A stretch of DNA of 64,000 nt from Dulcicalothrix desertica PCC 7102 (GCF_003991905.1 NZ_RSCL01000008.1:286528-350527); one strand, 5' to 3'; positions 38,331 through 48,139 are shown, counted from the stretch's first letter. Notes: generated by a model not told the origin, from the letters alone. Program-made: numbers and translations.

Positions 38331-39140
38331 ATGAAAGGATTAAAAGGTAAGAATGCACTAATTACAGGTGCCACTTCGGGTATTGGGCAGGTAATAGCAA
38401 TTCGTTTAGCTCAAGAAGGTTGTAATATTGCGATTAATTACCGTAGAAACATTGAGGATGCTGAAAATACGGAAGACATGGCAATGGAGAAAGCGTGTGG
38501 AGATATTAGTAGTTGCGGTGTTAAGTCTTTACCAGTTAAAGGTGATGTCTCTAAAGAAGAAGATATTATTAACATGGTCAATACCGTAGTTCAAGAGTTT
38601 GGTAGTCTAGATATACTAATAAATAACGCTGGAATTCAGAAAGAATGTGCTTCCCATGAGCTTAAGGCAGAAGATTTTGACTCTGTGTTAGGAGTCAATT
38701 TAAGGGGTGCTTTCTTGTGCGCGCGTGAAACCATCAAACACCTGCTTTCACAAAACCGTTCTGGAGTAATTATTAATATTTCCAGTGTCCACGAAATTAT
38801 TCCAAGACCGTTTTACCTTAGCTATTCCATCAGCAAAGGTGGAATGGAAAATATGACTAAAACTCTCGCATTAGAGTATGCTAATAAAGGTATTCGCGTC
38901 AATGGAGTGGCACCGGGAGCTACCATAACGCCTATCAACGAAGAATGGGTTAATGACCCCGAAAAAAAAGCGGTTGTCGAAAGTCATATTCCGATGAGTC
39001 GCGCGGGAACTTCTGAAGAAATGGCTGCTGCTGTAGCTTTTTTAGCATCTGATGAAGCTGCATATATTACGGGGCAAACACTTTTTGTAGATGGTGGCTT
39101 GACGCTATATGCAGATTTTCGAGAAGCTTGGTCTGCTTAG
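38331..39140 (+). CDS. short-chain dehydrogenase/reductase (glucose dehydrogenase-like)
   Basis: 269 residues. The classical SDR motifs are present: TGATSGIG (about 13-20) for the nucleotide, NNAG (about 98-101), catalytic Ser in INISSVHE and YSISKGG (Tyr-x3-Lys, about 164-170), and the C-terminal ITGQTLFVDGGLTLY. It resembles glucose 1-dehydrogenase-type SDRs; NAD or NADP preference and substrate are unsure. AAGGAG lies 9-14 nt before the ATG. Sitting directly after an NAD(P)H-using flavocytochrome, it may supply reduced cofactor (inference). Confidence 0.85.
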   Translation: MKGLKGKNALITGATSGIGQVIAIRLAQEGCNIAINYRRNIEDAENTEDMAMEKACGDISSCGVKSLPVKGDVSKEEDIINMVNTVVQEFGSLDILINNAGIQKECASHELKAEDFDSVLGVNLRGAFLCARETIKHLLSQNRSGVIINISSVHEIIPRPFYLSYSISKGGMENMTKTLALEYANKGIRVNGVAPGATITPINEEWVNDPEKKAVVESHIPMSRAGTSEEMAAAVAFLASDEAAYITGQTLFVDGGLTLYADFREAWSA

Positions 39141-39158
39141 TTAAGGTAGAATTTAATA

Positions 39159-40703
39159 ATGGAAGAAGAACTTATTCACGCCAATCTGAAATCGTTTCTG
39201 TTAGTACTCTCAGTTTCTTTGAGTGTTGCAACGCTGCCGCAAATATTTAGTTGGTTACGTCAAATTCCTTACACATTATTGTTAGTGATTGTAGGATTAA
39301 TATTAGCTTTGGTAGATGTAAGACTAGTCAATCTATCTCCAGAGCTAATTTTGACTATTTTTCTACCACCACTATTATTTGAAGCTGCTTGGAATTTAAA
39401 ATGGTCAAATTTAAAACGAGATTTAGTACCAATTTGCTTGTATGCCATTTTAGGTGTACTAATTACAATTGCTGGTGTTGCGCTCGGTTTAAACCAGATT
39501 GCAGGAATGTCTTTGACTACTGCTTTATTAATTGGCGCCAGTTTGTCTGCTACTGACCCTGTTTCTGTAACTGCTTTGTTTCGAGAATTAGGTGCCCCGC
39601 AACGCTTGACTACATTGATGGAAGGTGAGAGCCTATTCAATGATGGCATGGCTGTAGTGGCGTTTGGATTTTTAGTTGCATTACAACAGGGAACTGCACA
39701 ATTAACATTACAACCTATTTTAGTTGAGTTGCTTTCAGTAGTTGGTATTGGTATTGCTGTTGGTTGCTTAATCGGATTTAGTATTTCTTATTTAACGCAA
39801 CGCTTTGATTTGCCTTTAGTAGAGCAGTCTTTAACATTAGTTTCTGCTTATGGAACCTACCTCATTACTGAAGATTTAGGAGGTTCTGGGGTAATTGGAG
39901 TTGTCACTTGCGGTTTGATATTGGGTAATTTTGGTTCGCGCATTGGCATGAACCCACGCACGCGACTCATTGTCAGCGAATTTTGGGAGTTTTTAGCCTT
40001 TTTCGTCAATTCTATTGTGTTTCTGTTGATTGGCGACCAAATTCGTTTTGATGTATTGCAAGCCAATTTTATCACTATCGCCATCACAGTCGGCGCCATG
40101 ATATTCGCGCGGGCAATTTCGATTTATTTGTTGAGTGCTTTAAGTAACTTCCTCGTTAAATCAGAAATTCCAATTCCTGACCAAACGGTTGTTTGGTGGG
40201 GAGGATTACGAGGTTCGGTTTCTATCGCACTTGCATTAAGTGTATCTGTTGTAGTTCCAGCAAGGGAAGAAATTATTGCTACCGTGTTTGGTGTCGTTTT
40301 ATTTACATTATTAGTACAAGGACTAACCGTTAAACCTTTGTTAGAAAAGTTGCAGCTTATAGACAAACAACCATTACGTAAACTGTATACAGAAGCTGTA
40401 GCTCGTCAAGTAGCGCTGAATCGTGTACTGGAACATTTAGCACAGACAGAAAACCGTATAGGTATAGAGCCAGAATTTTATCGTTACCAGGAAACATTAA
40501 TTAAGGGAGAACTCACTCGTTTACAAACAGAAATAGACAAAATGCAAGATGAATATCCAAATTTACAGAAATTCACAAAACAACAACTACGCGAAGAACT
40601 GCTAGCAGTTGAAGCTGATACATATGGGGAATTTGTAAAAACTGGTTGGTTAAATAAAGAACTTTCGCCTTTTTTGCAAGGTACGTATCAATCTTTAGAA
40701 TGA
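39159..40703 (+). CDS. CPA1-type Na+/H+ antiporter, copy 2
   Basis: 514 residues. About 12 helices fill residues about 12-400. The signatures are ILTIFLPPLLFEAAWNLKW, GASLSATDPVSVTALFRELGAPQRLTTLMEGESLFNDGMAVV and WGGLRGSVSIALALSV, typical of NhaP/NHE-like exchangers with a conserved ND/TD ion-binding region. A charged helical tail (about 415-514) follows, as in copy 1 at 29404. It starts 18 nt after the SDR gene and is probably expressed with the SOD-flavocytochrome series. Confidence 0.88.
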   Translation: MEEELIHANLKSFLLVLSVSLSVATLPQIFSWLRQIPYTLLLVIVGLILALVDVRLVNLSPELILTIFLPPLLFEAAWNLKWSNLKRDLVPICLYAILGVLITIAGVALGLNQIAGMSLTTALLIGASLSATDPVSVTALFRELGAPQRLTTLMEGESLFNDGMAVVAFGFLVALQQGTAQLTLQPILVELLSVVGIGIAVGCLIGFSISYLTQRFDLPLVEQSLTLVSAYGTYLITEDLGGSGVIGVVTCGLILGNFGSRIGMNPRTRLIVSEFWEFLAFFVNSIVFLLIGDQIRFDVLQANFITIAITVGAMIFARAISIYLLSALSNFLVKSEIPIPDQTVVWWGGLRGSVSIALALSVSVVVPAREEIIATVFGVVLFTLLVQGLTVKPLLEKLQLIDKQPLRKLYTEAVARQVALNRVLEHLAQTENRIGIEPEFYRYQETLIKGELTRLQTEIDKMQDEYPNLQKFTKQQLREELLAVEADTYGEFVKTGWLNKELSPFLQGTYQSLE

Positions 40704-40759
40704 TGTTTATTATGAACACTAGTAAAACACTATAGGTGTAATCATGTTTAAAGTAATTT

Positions 40760-40972
40760 ATGGCACACGAAGAGCAAAAAGCTAAGATTGATTTTTCCAA
40801 TGCGAAGGAACCACCTCGCACTATTGACCCCAATGCTCCAGAAGCGGCGCCAATAAGCGATGATAAAGTGAGCAAGGATGATAACTTAAAGATGTTTGAT
40901 GATTCGAGCAATCAAGATGAAAGTCGTCCGGATGGAGATCAAGTAATTAAAGCAAATTTATCTAGTGGTTGA
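40760..40972 (+). CDS. small acidic hydrophilic protein
   Basis: 70 residues, rich in Asp, Glu, Lys, Ser and Pro, with no hydrophobic segment and no predicted fold, probably disordered (KAKIDFSNAKEPPRTIDPNAPEAAP). I do not recognise a family. Start ATG at 40760. It is followed 8 nt after the stop by a GTAGAGAC palindrome and then RR3. Confidence 0.5.
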   Translation: MAHEEQKAKIDFSNAKEPPRTIDPNAPEAAPISDDKVSKDDNLKMFDDSSNQDESRPDGDQVIKANLSSG

Positions 40973-40980
40973 GAAACCTT

Positions 40981-41008
40981 GTAGAGACGTTACATGTAAC
41001 GTCTCTAC
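40981..41008. repeat. 28-bp GTAGAGAC palindrome
   Basis: GTAGAGACGTTACA followed by its exact reverse complement. It is nearly identical to the copies at 45337 and 54424 (core GTTACATGTAAC). It may terminate the upstream gene series. Confidence 0.8.
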
Positions 41009-41092
41009 TTAGGGCGCCGACCCATACACACTCCCGAGTTGTGGTACTATAACTATCGTTATATATTAGTTCTATGCTCTAAACAGCAACGC

Positions 41093-41761
41093 ATGAACCA
41101 AATACTCATCGCCGAAGACAATCCCCGCATTAGTTCCTTCTTGGAAACAGGGTTACAAGCACACGGGTTCACAACAGCGATAGTAGCAACTGGTAGTGAA
41201 GCTATAAACGTTGCTGACAGTAAAATATTTGATTTACTAATTTTAGATATTGGTTTACCCGACCGAGACGGTTTTGATGTGTTGAGAAACTTACGTGGTA
41301 GAGGAGAAACCTTACCAATTATTGTACTAACAGCCCGTGATACCGTAGATGATACAGTTGCAGGGTTAGAAGGAGGCGCCGATGATTATATTACCAAACC
41401 ATTTCGCTTTGAAGAACTACTAGCGCGCGTTCGCGTACAAATGCGAAACCGTCATATTCCCCGTCAACAAGAAGACACTACATTAAGAGTTGGTGATATT
41501 TGTTTAGACTTGCTAACACGTCAAGTTTGGGTAGGAGATAACTTAGTAGAACTTTCCACCCGCGAATTTATCCTTGCAGAAGTATTTTTGCGTCACCCCA
41601 TGCAAGTACTAAGTCGGGAACAATTATTAAACCGAATTTGGGGGTATGACTACGACCCAGGTTCAAATATAGTTGACGTATATGTTGGACATTTAAGAAA
41701 AAAATTTGGCAGCAATCGAATTGAAACAGTTAGAGGTATAGGTTACAGATTGCGAAGGTAG
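41093..41761 (+). CDS. OmpR-family response regulator (RR3), orphan
   Basis: 222 residues from the ATG at 41093; an upstream in-frame start would add an unrelated hydrophobic leader. The receiver has EDN (8-10), D52 in LLILDIGLPDRDG, IVLTARD and ITKPFR. The winged helix has ELSTREFILAEVFLRHPMQVLSREQLLNRIWGY and NIVDVYVGHLRKKFG. No kinase gene is adjacent, so its partner is elsewhere or one of the two kinases here. GTAGAGAC palindromes lie on both sides. Confidence 0.88.
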   Translation: MNQILIAEDNPRISSFLETGLQAHGFTTAIVATGSEAINVADSKIFDLLILDIGLPDRDGFDVLRNLRGRGETLPIIVLTARDTVDDTVAGLEGGADDYITKPFRFEELLARVRVQMRNRHIPRQQEDTTLRVGDICLDLLTRQVWVGDNLVELSTREFILAEVFLRHPMQVLSREQLLNRIWGYDYDPGSNIVDVYVGHLRKKFGSNRIETVRGIGYRLRR

Positions 41762-41780
41762 TATAAATAATAAAATCGTT

Positions 41781-41808
41781 GTAGAGACCGAATTAATACG
41801 GTCTCTAC
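41781..41808. repeat. GTAGAGACCG inverted repeat
   Basis: GTAGAGACCG (41781-41790) and CGGTCTCTAC (41799-41808) with an 8-nt AT-rich loop, in the convergent gap after RR3. It is a variant of the 28-bp family with the same length and outer arms. Confidence 0.75.
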
Positions 41809-41846
41809 GTAATGTGGTAATTATGGGTAATCAGCCGGACATGATA

Positions 41847-43412
41847 TTACTGATTTATGTTTTCAGCAATACGCAAACTTTGTGCAAGTAATGTCTCGGC
41901 TTTATCTTTTTGCCCTAATTTTATATAATTTATAGCAAGCATAGTTAATGCATCAACTTTTTCATGCCGATTAAGAGTTTGAGCAGTTTCCATCGCTTGA
42001 GATAATACCTGAATAGCAACATTTGCTGGCTCTTTTAGTCTTGCTTGCTCAACAATTCTCGATAATGCTTCAGTTTTGTAATTTTCTGAGCGAACTTTTT
42101 GAATTAATTGAAAAGCTTCTTTATACTGTCTTTTGATTCCATGTTGAACAGCAATTTTTGATAGAGCCTCATCTCTATGAATTCCTCCATTTTCAGTTAA
42201 ATCTTTGATAATATTAAAAGCTTGCTCGTATTTTCCAACTTTCGCATATTCAACAGCGATTTTTGATATCGCCTCAGCTTTATTACCAGTCCATTTGATG
42301 TATTTAGCAATTTCGAGAGCTTGCTCAAACTTTCCTTCCGCAGCAGATTTTTTCGCAATTTCTGCAAATACATCTGTTGACATGGCGCCGCTAATTAAAC
42401 CATCCGGAGTGACGTATAAAGCGTTTTTATAATCTTCTGGACTAGCGTAATTTTTAATCAGTTTAGCAGTTGCAAAAGCTTGACCAAATTTTCCAATTGA
42501 TGCATAACTAATTGCAATGTTAGCTAAAGAATAGTCATCTCGCTTTTTTTGCTGATTAAGTTGTTCAAATGCTTCGGCTAAAAGCTTTTCTGCTATAGCT
42601 TTTTCTCCTAGTTGGGCATAGCTTACAGCGATAGCAGTTTTATCATGTGTTGTCAATGCGTTCTGAGAAGCATCAGAAAGAATTTGTAAAGCTTTTGCCT
42701 TTTGCCCTACTTGTGCATAAGATACAGCAATAAAAGCTTTTTCAGCCTTGCTATCAGCTTTTTCAAATGCTTGGGCTAATACTTGTGCTGCTTTTTGCTT
42801 TTGTCCAGCCCGTGCATAAAAAATTGCAATATTAGCCTCCGTAGTAGACCTAGAAACCACAATAGGTTCATAGCTTGAACTGACCCCATTTACTGATACT
42901 AAAGAAGCAATAGTAAGCGCTTTATTGTACTGCACAGCTTCTGCCATTTTAACAGCTATACGCTTTAAAGGAATATTTTTTTCGCTTGATTCATATATCT
43001 GGAGAGATTTCGCGGTTTGAAGTGCTTTATCATACTCCCCCATTTTTATGTAAATGATGCCTAATTCCTCTAACAAGCCACTTTTGATATAAAGAGACTG
43101 ATTTTTTTCGGAAGTTTGAATAGCTGGAATTAATAGCTTTGAAGCTTTATGCTCCTGTCCGATGAGTTCATATCCAAGAGCAATTTTCGCGAACAGTTTT
43201 GCCTGGACTGGTTGTCTACCATTATTTTGTTCGTAAATCGCAACATTCGTTAAAGTATTTACTTGCTTATCATCATTAGTATCTGGAGTTAGAGGTTTAC
43301 ATGCAAAGCTAATGGGAATTAACAGTACTATAACTCCATATATCGGCATTAAAACCCATTTTCGCTTCATATCAAGTAATAATAACCATTTAGTTTCTAA
43401 TTGAGATGCCAT
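41847..43412 (-). CDS. TPR/HEAT-like helical repeat lipoprotein
   Basis: 521 residues, or 507 if it starts at the Met at 43370 (MKRKWVLM), which gives a cleaner signal ending in LIPISFAC, a probable lipobox. The rest is built from tandem helical repeats of about 35-40 residues with patterns such as IAVSYAQVGQKAKALQILSDA and IAVEYAKVGKYEQAFNIIKDL, TPR-like protein-interaction modules. There is no catalytic domain. It is probably an envelope-attached scaffold; the partner is unknown. Confidence 0.78.
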   Translation of the reverse strand: MASQLETKWLLLLDMKRKWVLMPIYGVIVLLIPISFACKPLTPDTNDDKQVNTLTNVAIYEQNNGRQPVQAKLFAKIALGYELIGQEHKASKLLIPAIQTSEKNQSLYIKSGLLEELGIIYIKMGEYDKALQTAKSLQIYESSEKNIPLKRIAVKMAEAVQYNKALTIASLVSVNGVSSSYEPIVVSRSTTEANIAIFYARAGQKQKAAQVLAQAFEKADSKAEKAFIAVSYAQVGQKAKALQILSDASQNALTTHDKTAIAVSYAQLGEKAIAEKLLAEAFEQLNQQKKRDDYSLANIAISYASIGKFGQAFATAKLIKNYASPEDYKNALYVTPDGLISGAMSTDVFAEIAKKSAAEGKFEQALEIAKYIKWTGNKAEAISKIAVEYAKVGKYEQAFNIIKDLTENGGIHRDEALSKIAVQHGIKRQYKEAFQLIQKVRSENYKTEALSRIVEQARLKEPANVAIQVLSQAMETAQTLNRHEKVDALTMLAINYIKLGQKDKAETLLAQSLRIAENINQ

Positions 43413-43644
43413 ACAATCCTCATCTCCTCTATCTACCTACTTATCATTTTCCCGCGCGCTATAGTTATTATCTTTACTACACAGATAATCCACCGCTACA
43501 TCCGTTGTAAATTGCACCTTAATTTAAATTTAACATAAATTTAGGTACATTCGTAATTATTAACACTATAAAATCACGTAAATAAATACAATAATTTAAC
43601 TAACCACAGTATTAGTTTAACTTTCTTCTTCATTTATACAACTC

Positions 43645-45033
43645 ATGCCGACGTACAAAAATTTAGTTGAAGATGCTCAAAAAGCCCTTGAAGCGAGTAT
43701 TATGTACTATAAAGGGCAAGCAGTAGGAACGATTGCCGCGCGTGATAGAGATGCACTTGCGCTCAACTATGACCAGTGTTTTGTGCGCGATTTTGTATCA
43801 TCAGCATTAGTCTTTTTAACAACAGGCAGAGAAGATATAGTTCGTAATTTCTTGGAAATAACCTTAACGCTGCAAAGCCAAGAACGACGAATGGACTGCT
43901 TTAAACCAGGACTCGGTTTAATGCCTGCTAGTTTCAAGGTAGAGTTACGCGGTGGTGGAGAAGTTCTAATTGCCGATTTTGGTGAACATGCTATAGCAAG
44001 AGTCACTCCTATCGACTCGTGTTTATGGTGGATGATTTTGCTACGCGCTTATGTAAAAGCAACAGGAGATTTAGCGCTTGCAAACCGCAGTGACTTTCAG
44101 CATGGAATGCGTTTGATATTGCGTTTATGTTTGGAAACCCGGTTTGATATGTATCCTACACTGTTAGTACCCGATGGTTCATTTATGATTGACCGTCGGA
44201 TGGGTGTGTATGGATACCCATTAGAAATTCAAGCTTTATTTTATGCCGCTTTACGGTCGGCAGAAGAATTATTGTTACCAAACGACTTAGATGGTATACG
44301 TACAGCAGTAATTGAACGTTTAGGTCATTTAGCTTTTCATATGCGAAGCTATTACTGGCTTGATATGCAACGCTTGAGCGAAATTTATCATTATAAAGGT
44401 GAAGAGTTTGGCATCAGCGCAGTTAACAAGTTTAATATTTATGCTTCTTCTATACCAGCTTGGTTTATAAATTGGCTTCCTGATGAAGGTGGATATTTTG
44501 CCGGAAATATTGGCCCCGGTTTAATAGACTTTCGTTTCTTTACGCTAGGTAATTTAATGTCGGTAATTACTTCGCTGTCAACAAAAGAGCAATCGAGTAA
44601 TATTTTAACTTTGGTAGCAAACCGTTGGGATGATTTAGTGGGACAAATGCCCATGAAGATTTGTTTCCCCGCAGTAGAAGACCGCGACTGGCAATTATTT
44701 ACTGGTTTTGACCCTAAAAATGTACCTTGGTCGTACCATAATGGAGGTAACTGGCCCGTTTTATTATGGTTTTTAGTTGCTGCTGCAGTTAAAACAGGTA
44801 ATATTCAACTTGCAGAAAATGCCATTAAACTTACCGAAGCACGTTTAGGTAAAGACTTATTCCCCGAATATTATGATGGTAAAAACGGGCGCCTCATTGG
44901 TAAAGAAGCGCGTCGTTATCAAACTTGGTCGATAGCTGCATTTTTACTCTCGAAGCAACTCATCGCAAACCCCGAACATTTAAAATTAATTAGTTTTGAA
45001 GAAGATAACCGCGCAATGGCATGTGAATTTTAG
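43645..45033 (+). CDS. alkaline/neutral invertase (GH100), copy 2
   Basis: 462 residues, full length, without signal peptide. It contains the same family blocks as copy 1: [77 protein letters not shown] and [16 protein letters not shown]. The two copies are clearly homologous along their whole length but are 35 kb apart and have unrelated neighbours, so they are probably an older duplication with separate regulation. Reaction: cytosolic sucrose hydrolysis. Confidence 0.9.
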   Translation: MPTYKNLVEDAQKALEASIMYYKGQAVGTIAARDRDALALNYDQCFVRDFVSSALVFLTTGREDIVRNFLEITLTLQSQERRMDCFKPGLGLMPASFKVELRGGGEVLIADFGEHAIARVTPIDSCLWWMILLRAYVKATGDLALANRSDFQHGMRLILRLCLETRFDMYPTLLVPDGSFMIDRRMGVYGYPLEIQALFYAALRSAEELLLPNDLDGIRTAVIERLGHLAFHMRSYYWLDMQRLSEIYHYKGEEFGISAVNKFNIYASSIPAWFINWLPDEGGYFAGNIGPGLIDFRFFTLGNLMSVITSLSTKEQSSNILTLVANRWDDLVGQMPMKICFPAVEDRDWQLFTGFDPKNVPWSYHNGGNWPVLLWFLVAAAVKTGNIQLAENAIKLTEARLGKDLFPEYYDGKNGRLIGKEARRYQTWSIAAFLLSKQLIANPEHLKLISFEEDNRAMACEF

Positions 45034-45106
45034 AAAACGGTAGTAAAATTGGGACAGGTATCAGAAAAAACTGCTGATTAACGAGGTTGAGTAAAAAAGA
45101 TTGCTT

Positions 45107-45340
45107 ATGAATACACAAGAAATTTTACAGGTTCTTCCTAATTTGAGCCTTGAAGACCACTTAATTATAGTAGAAGCAGCTTTAAAATTAATCAATCAAG
45201 AAAGAAACTTATCGCGCATAGAGCAAAAACGACAATTGCAAGCTGCCGCGATGATGGCTGTTTCTGATTATGCTCCAGAAAGTACACTATTAGTTTTCTC
45301 TGAACTTGATGGTGAGGATTTTCACGATTATTCAATGTAG
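45107..45340 (+). CDS. small soluble protein, antitoxin-like N-terminus, no partner
   Basis: 77 residues from the ATG at 45107; a TTG two codons earlier is possible. The N-terminus QEILQVLPNLSLEDHLIIVEAALKLIN is an amphipathic helical stretch like those of many small cyanobacterial antitoxin-like proteins. There is no toxin gene on either side, so that label is only a possibility. The TAG stop (45338-45340) lies inside the GTAGAGAC palindrome, so the repeat has set the C-terminus (FHDYSM). Confidence 0.45.
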   Translation: MNTQEILQVLPNLSLEDHLIIVEAALKLINQERNLSRIEQKRQLQAAAMMAVSDYAPESTLLVFSELDGEDFHDYSM

Positions 45341-45364
45341 AGACGTTACATGTAACGGCTCTAC
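45337..45364. repeat. 28-bp GTAGAGAC palindrome, supplies a stop codon
   Basis: GTAGAGACGTTACA followed by TGTAACGGCTCTAC: one mismatch in 14+14. The first TAG is the stop of the upstream small gene. Confidence 0.78.
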
Positions 45365-45477
45365 CGCAATAGATATTTTATCGCATTCTTGAGAAATTGT
45401 TCAATTGTTAAATATCGATGACTTTGATTGTTATACTTGATATACAAATATAAGTAACCATAGATAGTTTTAGATAT

Positions 45478-45876
45478 ATGAGTAAACGCAAGCGCCAAGA
45501 AAGTGTCGAATTGTCTCAACGACTAGAGGCGCCAAAGTGTGACGACCATTTAGTACACTTAGAAAGCGTGCGCTCTATACAGTCACAAATATTACCAACT
45601 GACAAAGCGCAGCAGATGGCAGAAGTATTTAGTCTGCTAGCAGATACAAATCGTCTGCGTTTAATTTCCGCACTGGCATCACAAGAATTATGCGTTTGTG
45701 ATTTAGCCGCAGTCACAAAAATGACCGAATCTGCTATTTGTCATCAACTGCGTTTATTAAAAGCAATGCGTTTGGTTAACTACCGTCGTGAAGGTCGCAA
45801 TGTCTATTACACTTTGGCAGACGATCATATTGTAACTTTATATACTTCTTTAGCCGAGCATATGGAAGAAAAATAA
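45478..45876 (+). CDS. ArsR/SmtB-family zinc-type metalloregulator (ZiaR-like)
   Basis: 132 residues. The winged-helix DNA-binding region has ELCVCDLAAVTKMTESAICHQLRLLKAMRLVNYRREGRNVYYTL. Both classical metal sites are present. The alpha5 ligands D115, H117, H128 and E131 have exactly the spacing of SmtB D104/H106/H117/E120. C72/C74 in ELCVCDL plus C21 and nearby His in the N-terminus could form an alpha3N site as in ZiaR. It is expected to repress and release DNA on Zn(II) or Cd(II). No metallothionein or metal pump is adjacent, so the target lies elsewhere or is its own gene. Confidence 0.9.
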   Translation: MSKRKRQESVELSQRLEAPKCDDHLVHLESVRSIQSQILPTDKAQQMAEVFSLLADTNRLRLISALASQELCVCDLAAVTKMTESAICHQLRLLKAMRLVNYRREGRNVYYTLADDHIVTLYTSLAEHMEEK

Positions 45877-45935
45877 AATTTACAGACAAGTGTCCAACAG
45901 GCGCCGTATACTAAATTTTCCAAGAATATGGCTGT

Positions 45936-48113
45936 TTGTTGTTTGATATGTCAAAATTTAATAGAACTAAATCTCCCGAACTTCGGGGGATTATAATAAG
46001 TATTTCACTTTTACTCTACAATCTACCTCTATCACTGGCCCAACAGGCGTCTATAAGACCACCACTGGCGCCAATAAAGCCCCACGAAGAAGTTCGTCAC
46101 GGTGAAGTTATACGCGATGATTACTTTTGGTTGCGCGACAAACAAAACCCTGAAGTTTTGAAATATCTCAAAGCCGAAAATGCATATACTGAAGCAATGA
46201 CAGCGAACCTGAAACCTCTGCAAGAAAAGCTGTATCAGGAAATGCTATCAAGAATACAAGAAAATAGAACTAGTGTAGCTGTGAGTGAAGGTAACTATGA
46301 TTACTACACACGCTACGAAAAAGGCAAAAACTACGCTATCCATTGCCGCAAGAAGAAAACTGCGAACGCAAAAGAAGAAATTATACTCGATGAAAACAAA
46401 ATAGCTGTACGCGAAAAGTATTTGAATATTAGCATGTTCGATGTTAGTGATGATGGTAATTTACTAGCCTATGGAATTGATACAAAAGGTGATATTCGTT
46501 ATAATCTTCAAATCAAAGATTTACGAACCGGAAAAATACTGCCTTTAACGATTGAAAATATTGGTTCCCTAACTTGGGCAAATAATAATACCCTATTTTA
46601 TGTCACTCAAGACCCAATTACTAACCGTGCGAATACATTATGGCGCCTCAAATTAGGAAGCAAACCTGTTAAAGTCATCGAAGAAAAAGACGTAGAATTT
46701 GTTTCACAAGTTAGTCGCACTAAAGACAAAAAGTATATTTTATACACAGTGAGTAGTAAAGATACTAGCGAAACGCATTACTTAGATGCAGCCAACCCTA
46801 ATACCAATTTAAAAGTCATCTCTAAACGTGCAAAAGGACATGAATACTCAGTTGAACACCGTTATGGGTTATGGTATATAGTTACTAATAAAAATAGAAA
46901 GAATCAAAAACTAATTAATAATCGAATTGTAACAGCACCCGTTGGCAAATCTAATGGCGCCGACTGGCAAGAGTTTGTAGAGCATAATCAAAATATACTT
47001 ATAGAAGATATTGATTTATATAAAGATTCTGCGGTCGTATCGAAGAAACAACTTGGTTTAAATCAATTTATTGTATATAACTTTCAAACCAAAAAATGGC
47101 GTGAAGTTAATTTCCCTGAAAGTGCTTATACAGCAACTTTAGGGTTATACCAAGATGGTAAAACTGATGCTATCAATCAATCCTTTGATTCTAATTCTTT
47201 CCGCTACACCTACACCTCCTTAATTTCACCATCAACCGTTTACGAACAAGACCTTGCTACAGGTATACAAAAAGTAATCAAGCGTAGACAAGTTCCAAAT
47301 TACGATGCTACTAAATATACAACGCTAAGAGTATGGGCGCCAGTTCGAGATGGTATAAAAGTACCGTTATCTATAGTTTATCGTAAAGGAATAAAACTTA
47401 ATGGTAAGGCGCCTTTGTTTCTTTACGGATACGGTGCATATGGTCTAGGAGAAGAAGCAAGATTTGATAGCAATTTAATTAGCTTACTTGATAGAGGTAT
47501 GATTTATGCCATTGCTCATGTACGTGGTGGAAATGAATTAGGCAAGCAATGGTACGAAGACGGTAAGCTTCGGAAGAAAAAAAATACCTTTAATGATTTT
47601 ATCGACAGTGGCGAATATTTAATTAGTAACAATTGGACATCTAAAGACCGTTTGCTAATTAGTGGTGGTAGTGCAGGTGGTTTACTTGTTGGTGCTGTGG
47701 TAAACATGCGTCCTGACCTTTTCAAAGCAGCACATCTTGATGTACCCTTCGTAGATATTATGAACACAATGTGGGATGAAAGCTTACCACTAACTACCGA
47801 AGAATATCTCGAATGGGGCAATCCGCATCAAAAACCTGCCTATAGTTACATGCGCTCTTATAGTCCTTATGATAATTTGGCGCGTAAAGCTTACCCTTCA
47901 ATACTTGTTACCACCAGTATTAATGAGAGTCAAGTTGGATATTGGGAACCTACAAAGTATGTTGCTAAATTACGCACCCTCAAAACAGATAATAATCCCT
48001 TACTACTAAAAGTTAACCTAGAAGCAGGTCATCAAGGCGCCAGTGGTCGTTATGAAGAACTCAAAGATACTGCGTTTGAGTATGCTTGGATGCTTTCGCA
48101 AGTTGGATTTTAA
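45936..48113 (+). CDS. prolyl oligopeptidase-family (S9A) serine peptidase, exported
   Basis: 725 residues; the start may be the second Met (45948). A signal peptide ends near LSLAQQ (about 33-37). The seven-bladed propeller (about 70-440) follows a typical PHEEVRHGEVIRDDYFWLRD opening. The hydrolase domain has the nucleophile ISGGSAGG with S579, and H699 in EAGHQGASGRYE. The expected catalytic Asp, in the GLHDSQVxYWEP context of oligopeptidase B-like enzymes, is Glu here (E664 in INESQVGYWEP). It probably cleaves short peptides outside the cytoplasm; activity may be altered by the Asp-to-Glu change. Confidence 0.87.
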   Translation: MLFDMSKFNRTKSPELRGIIISISLLLYNLPLSLAQQASIRPPLAPIKPHEEVRHGEVIRDDYFWLRDKQNPEVLKYLKAENAYTEAMTANLKPLQEKLYQEMLSRIQENRTSVAVSEGNYDYYTRYEKGKNYAIHCRKKKTANAKEEIILDENKIAVREKYLNISMFDVSDDGNLLAYGIDTKGDIRYNLQIKDLRTGKILPLTIENIGSLTWANNNTLFYVTQDPITNRANTLWRLKLGSKPVKVIEEKDVEFVSQVSRTKDKKYILYTVSSKDTSETHYLDAANPNTNLKVISKRAKGHEYSVEHRYGLWYIVTNKNRKNQKLINNRIVTAPVGKSNGADWQEFVEHNQNILIEDIDLYKDSAVVSKKQLGLNQFIVYNFQTKKWREVNFPESAYTATLGLYQDGKTDAINQSFDSNSFRYTYTSLISPSTVYEQDLATGIQKVIKRRQVPNYDATKYTTLRVWAPVRDGIKVPLSIVYRKGIKLNGKAPLFLYGYGAYGLGEEARFDSNLISLLDRGMIYAIAHVRGGNELGKQWYEDGKLRKKKNTFNDFIDSGEYLISNNWTSKDRLLISGGSAGGLLVGAVVNMRPDLFKAAHLDVPFVDIMNTMWDESLPLTTEEYLEWGNPHQKPAYSYMRSYSPYDNLARKAYPSILVTTSINESQVGYWEPTKYVAKLRTLKTDNNPLLLKVNLEAGHQGASGRYEELKDTAFEYAWMLSQVGF

Positions 48114-48139
48114 GACTCTAGTAAGCACTAAAGTGCTTA

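Noticed and set aside
45107-45340. Complete toxin-antitoxin module
   Set aside because: Only a small antitoxin-like protein is present; the next gene is an ArsR regulator, not a toxin.
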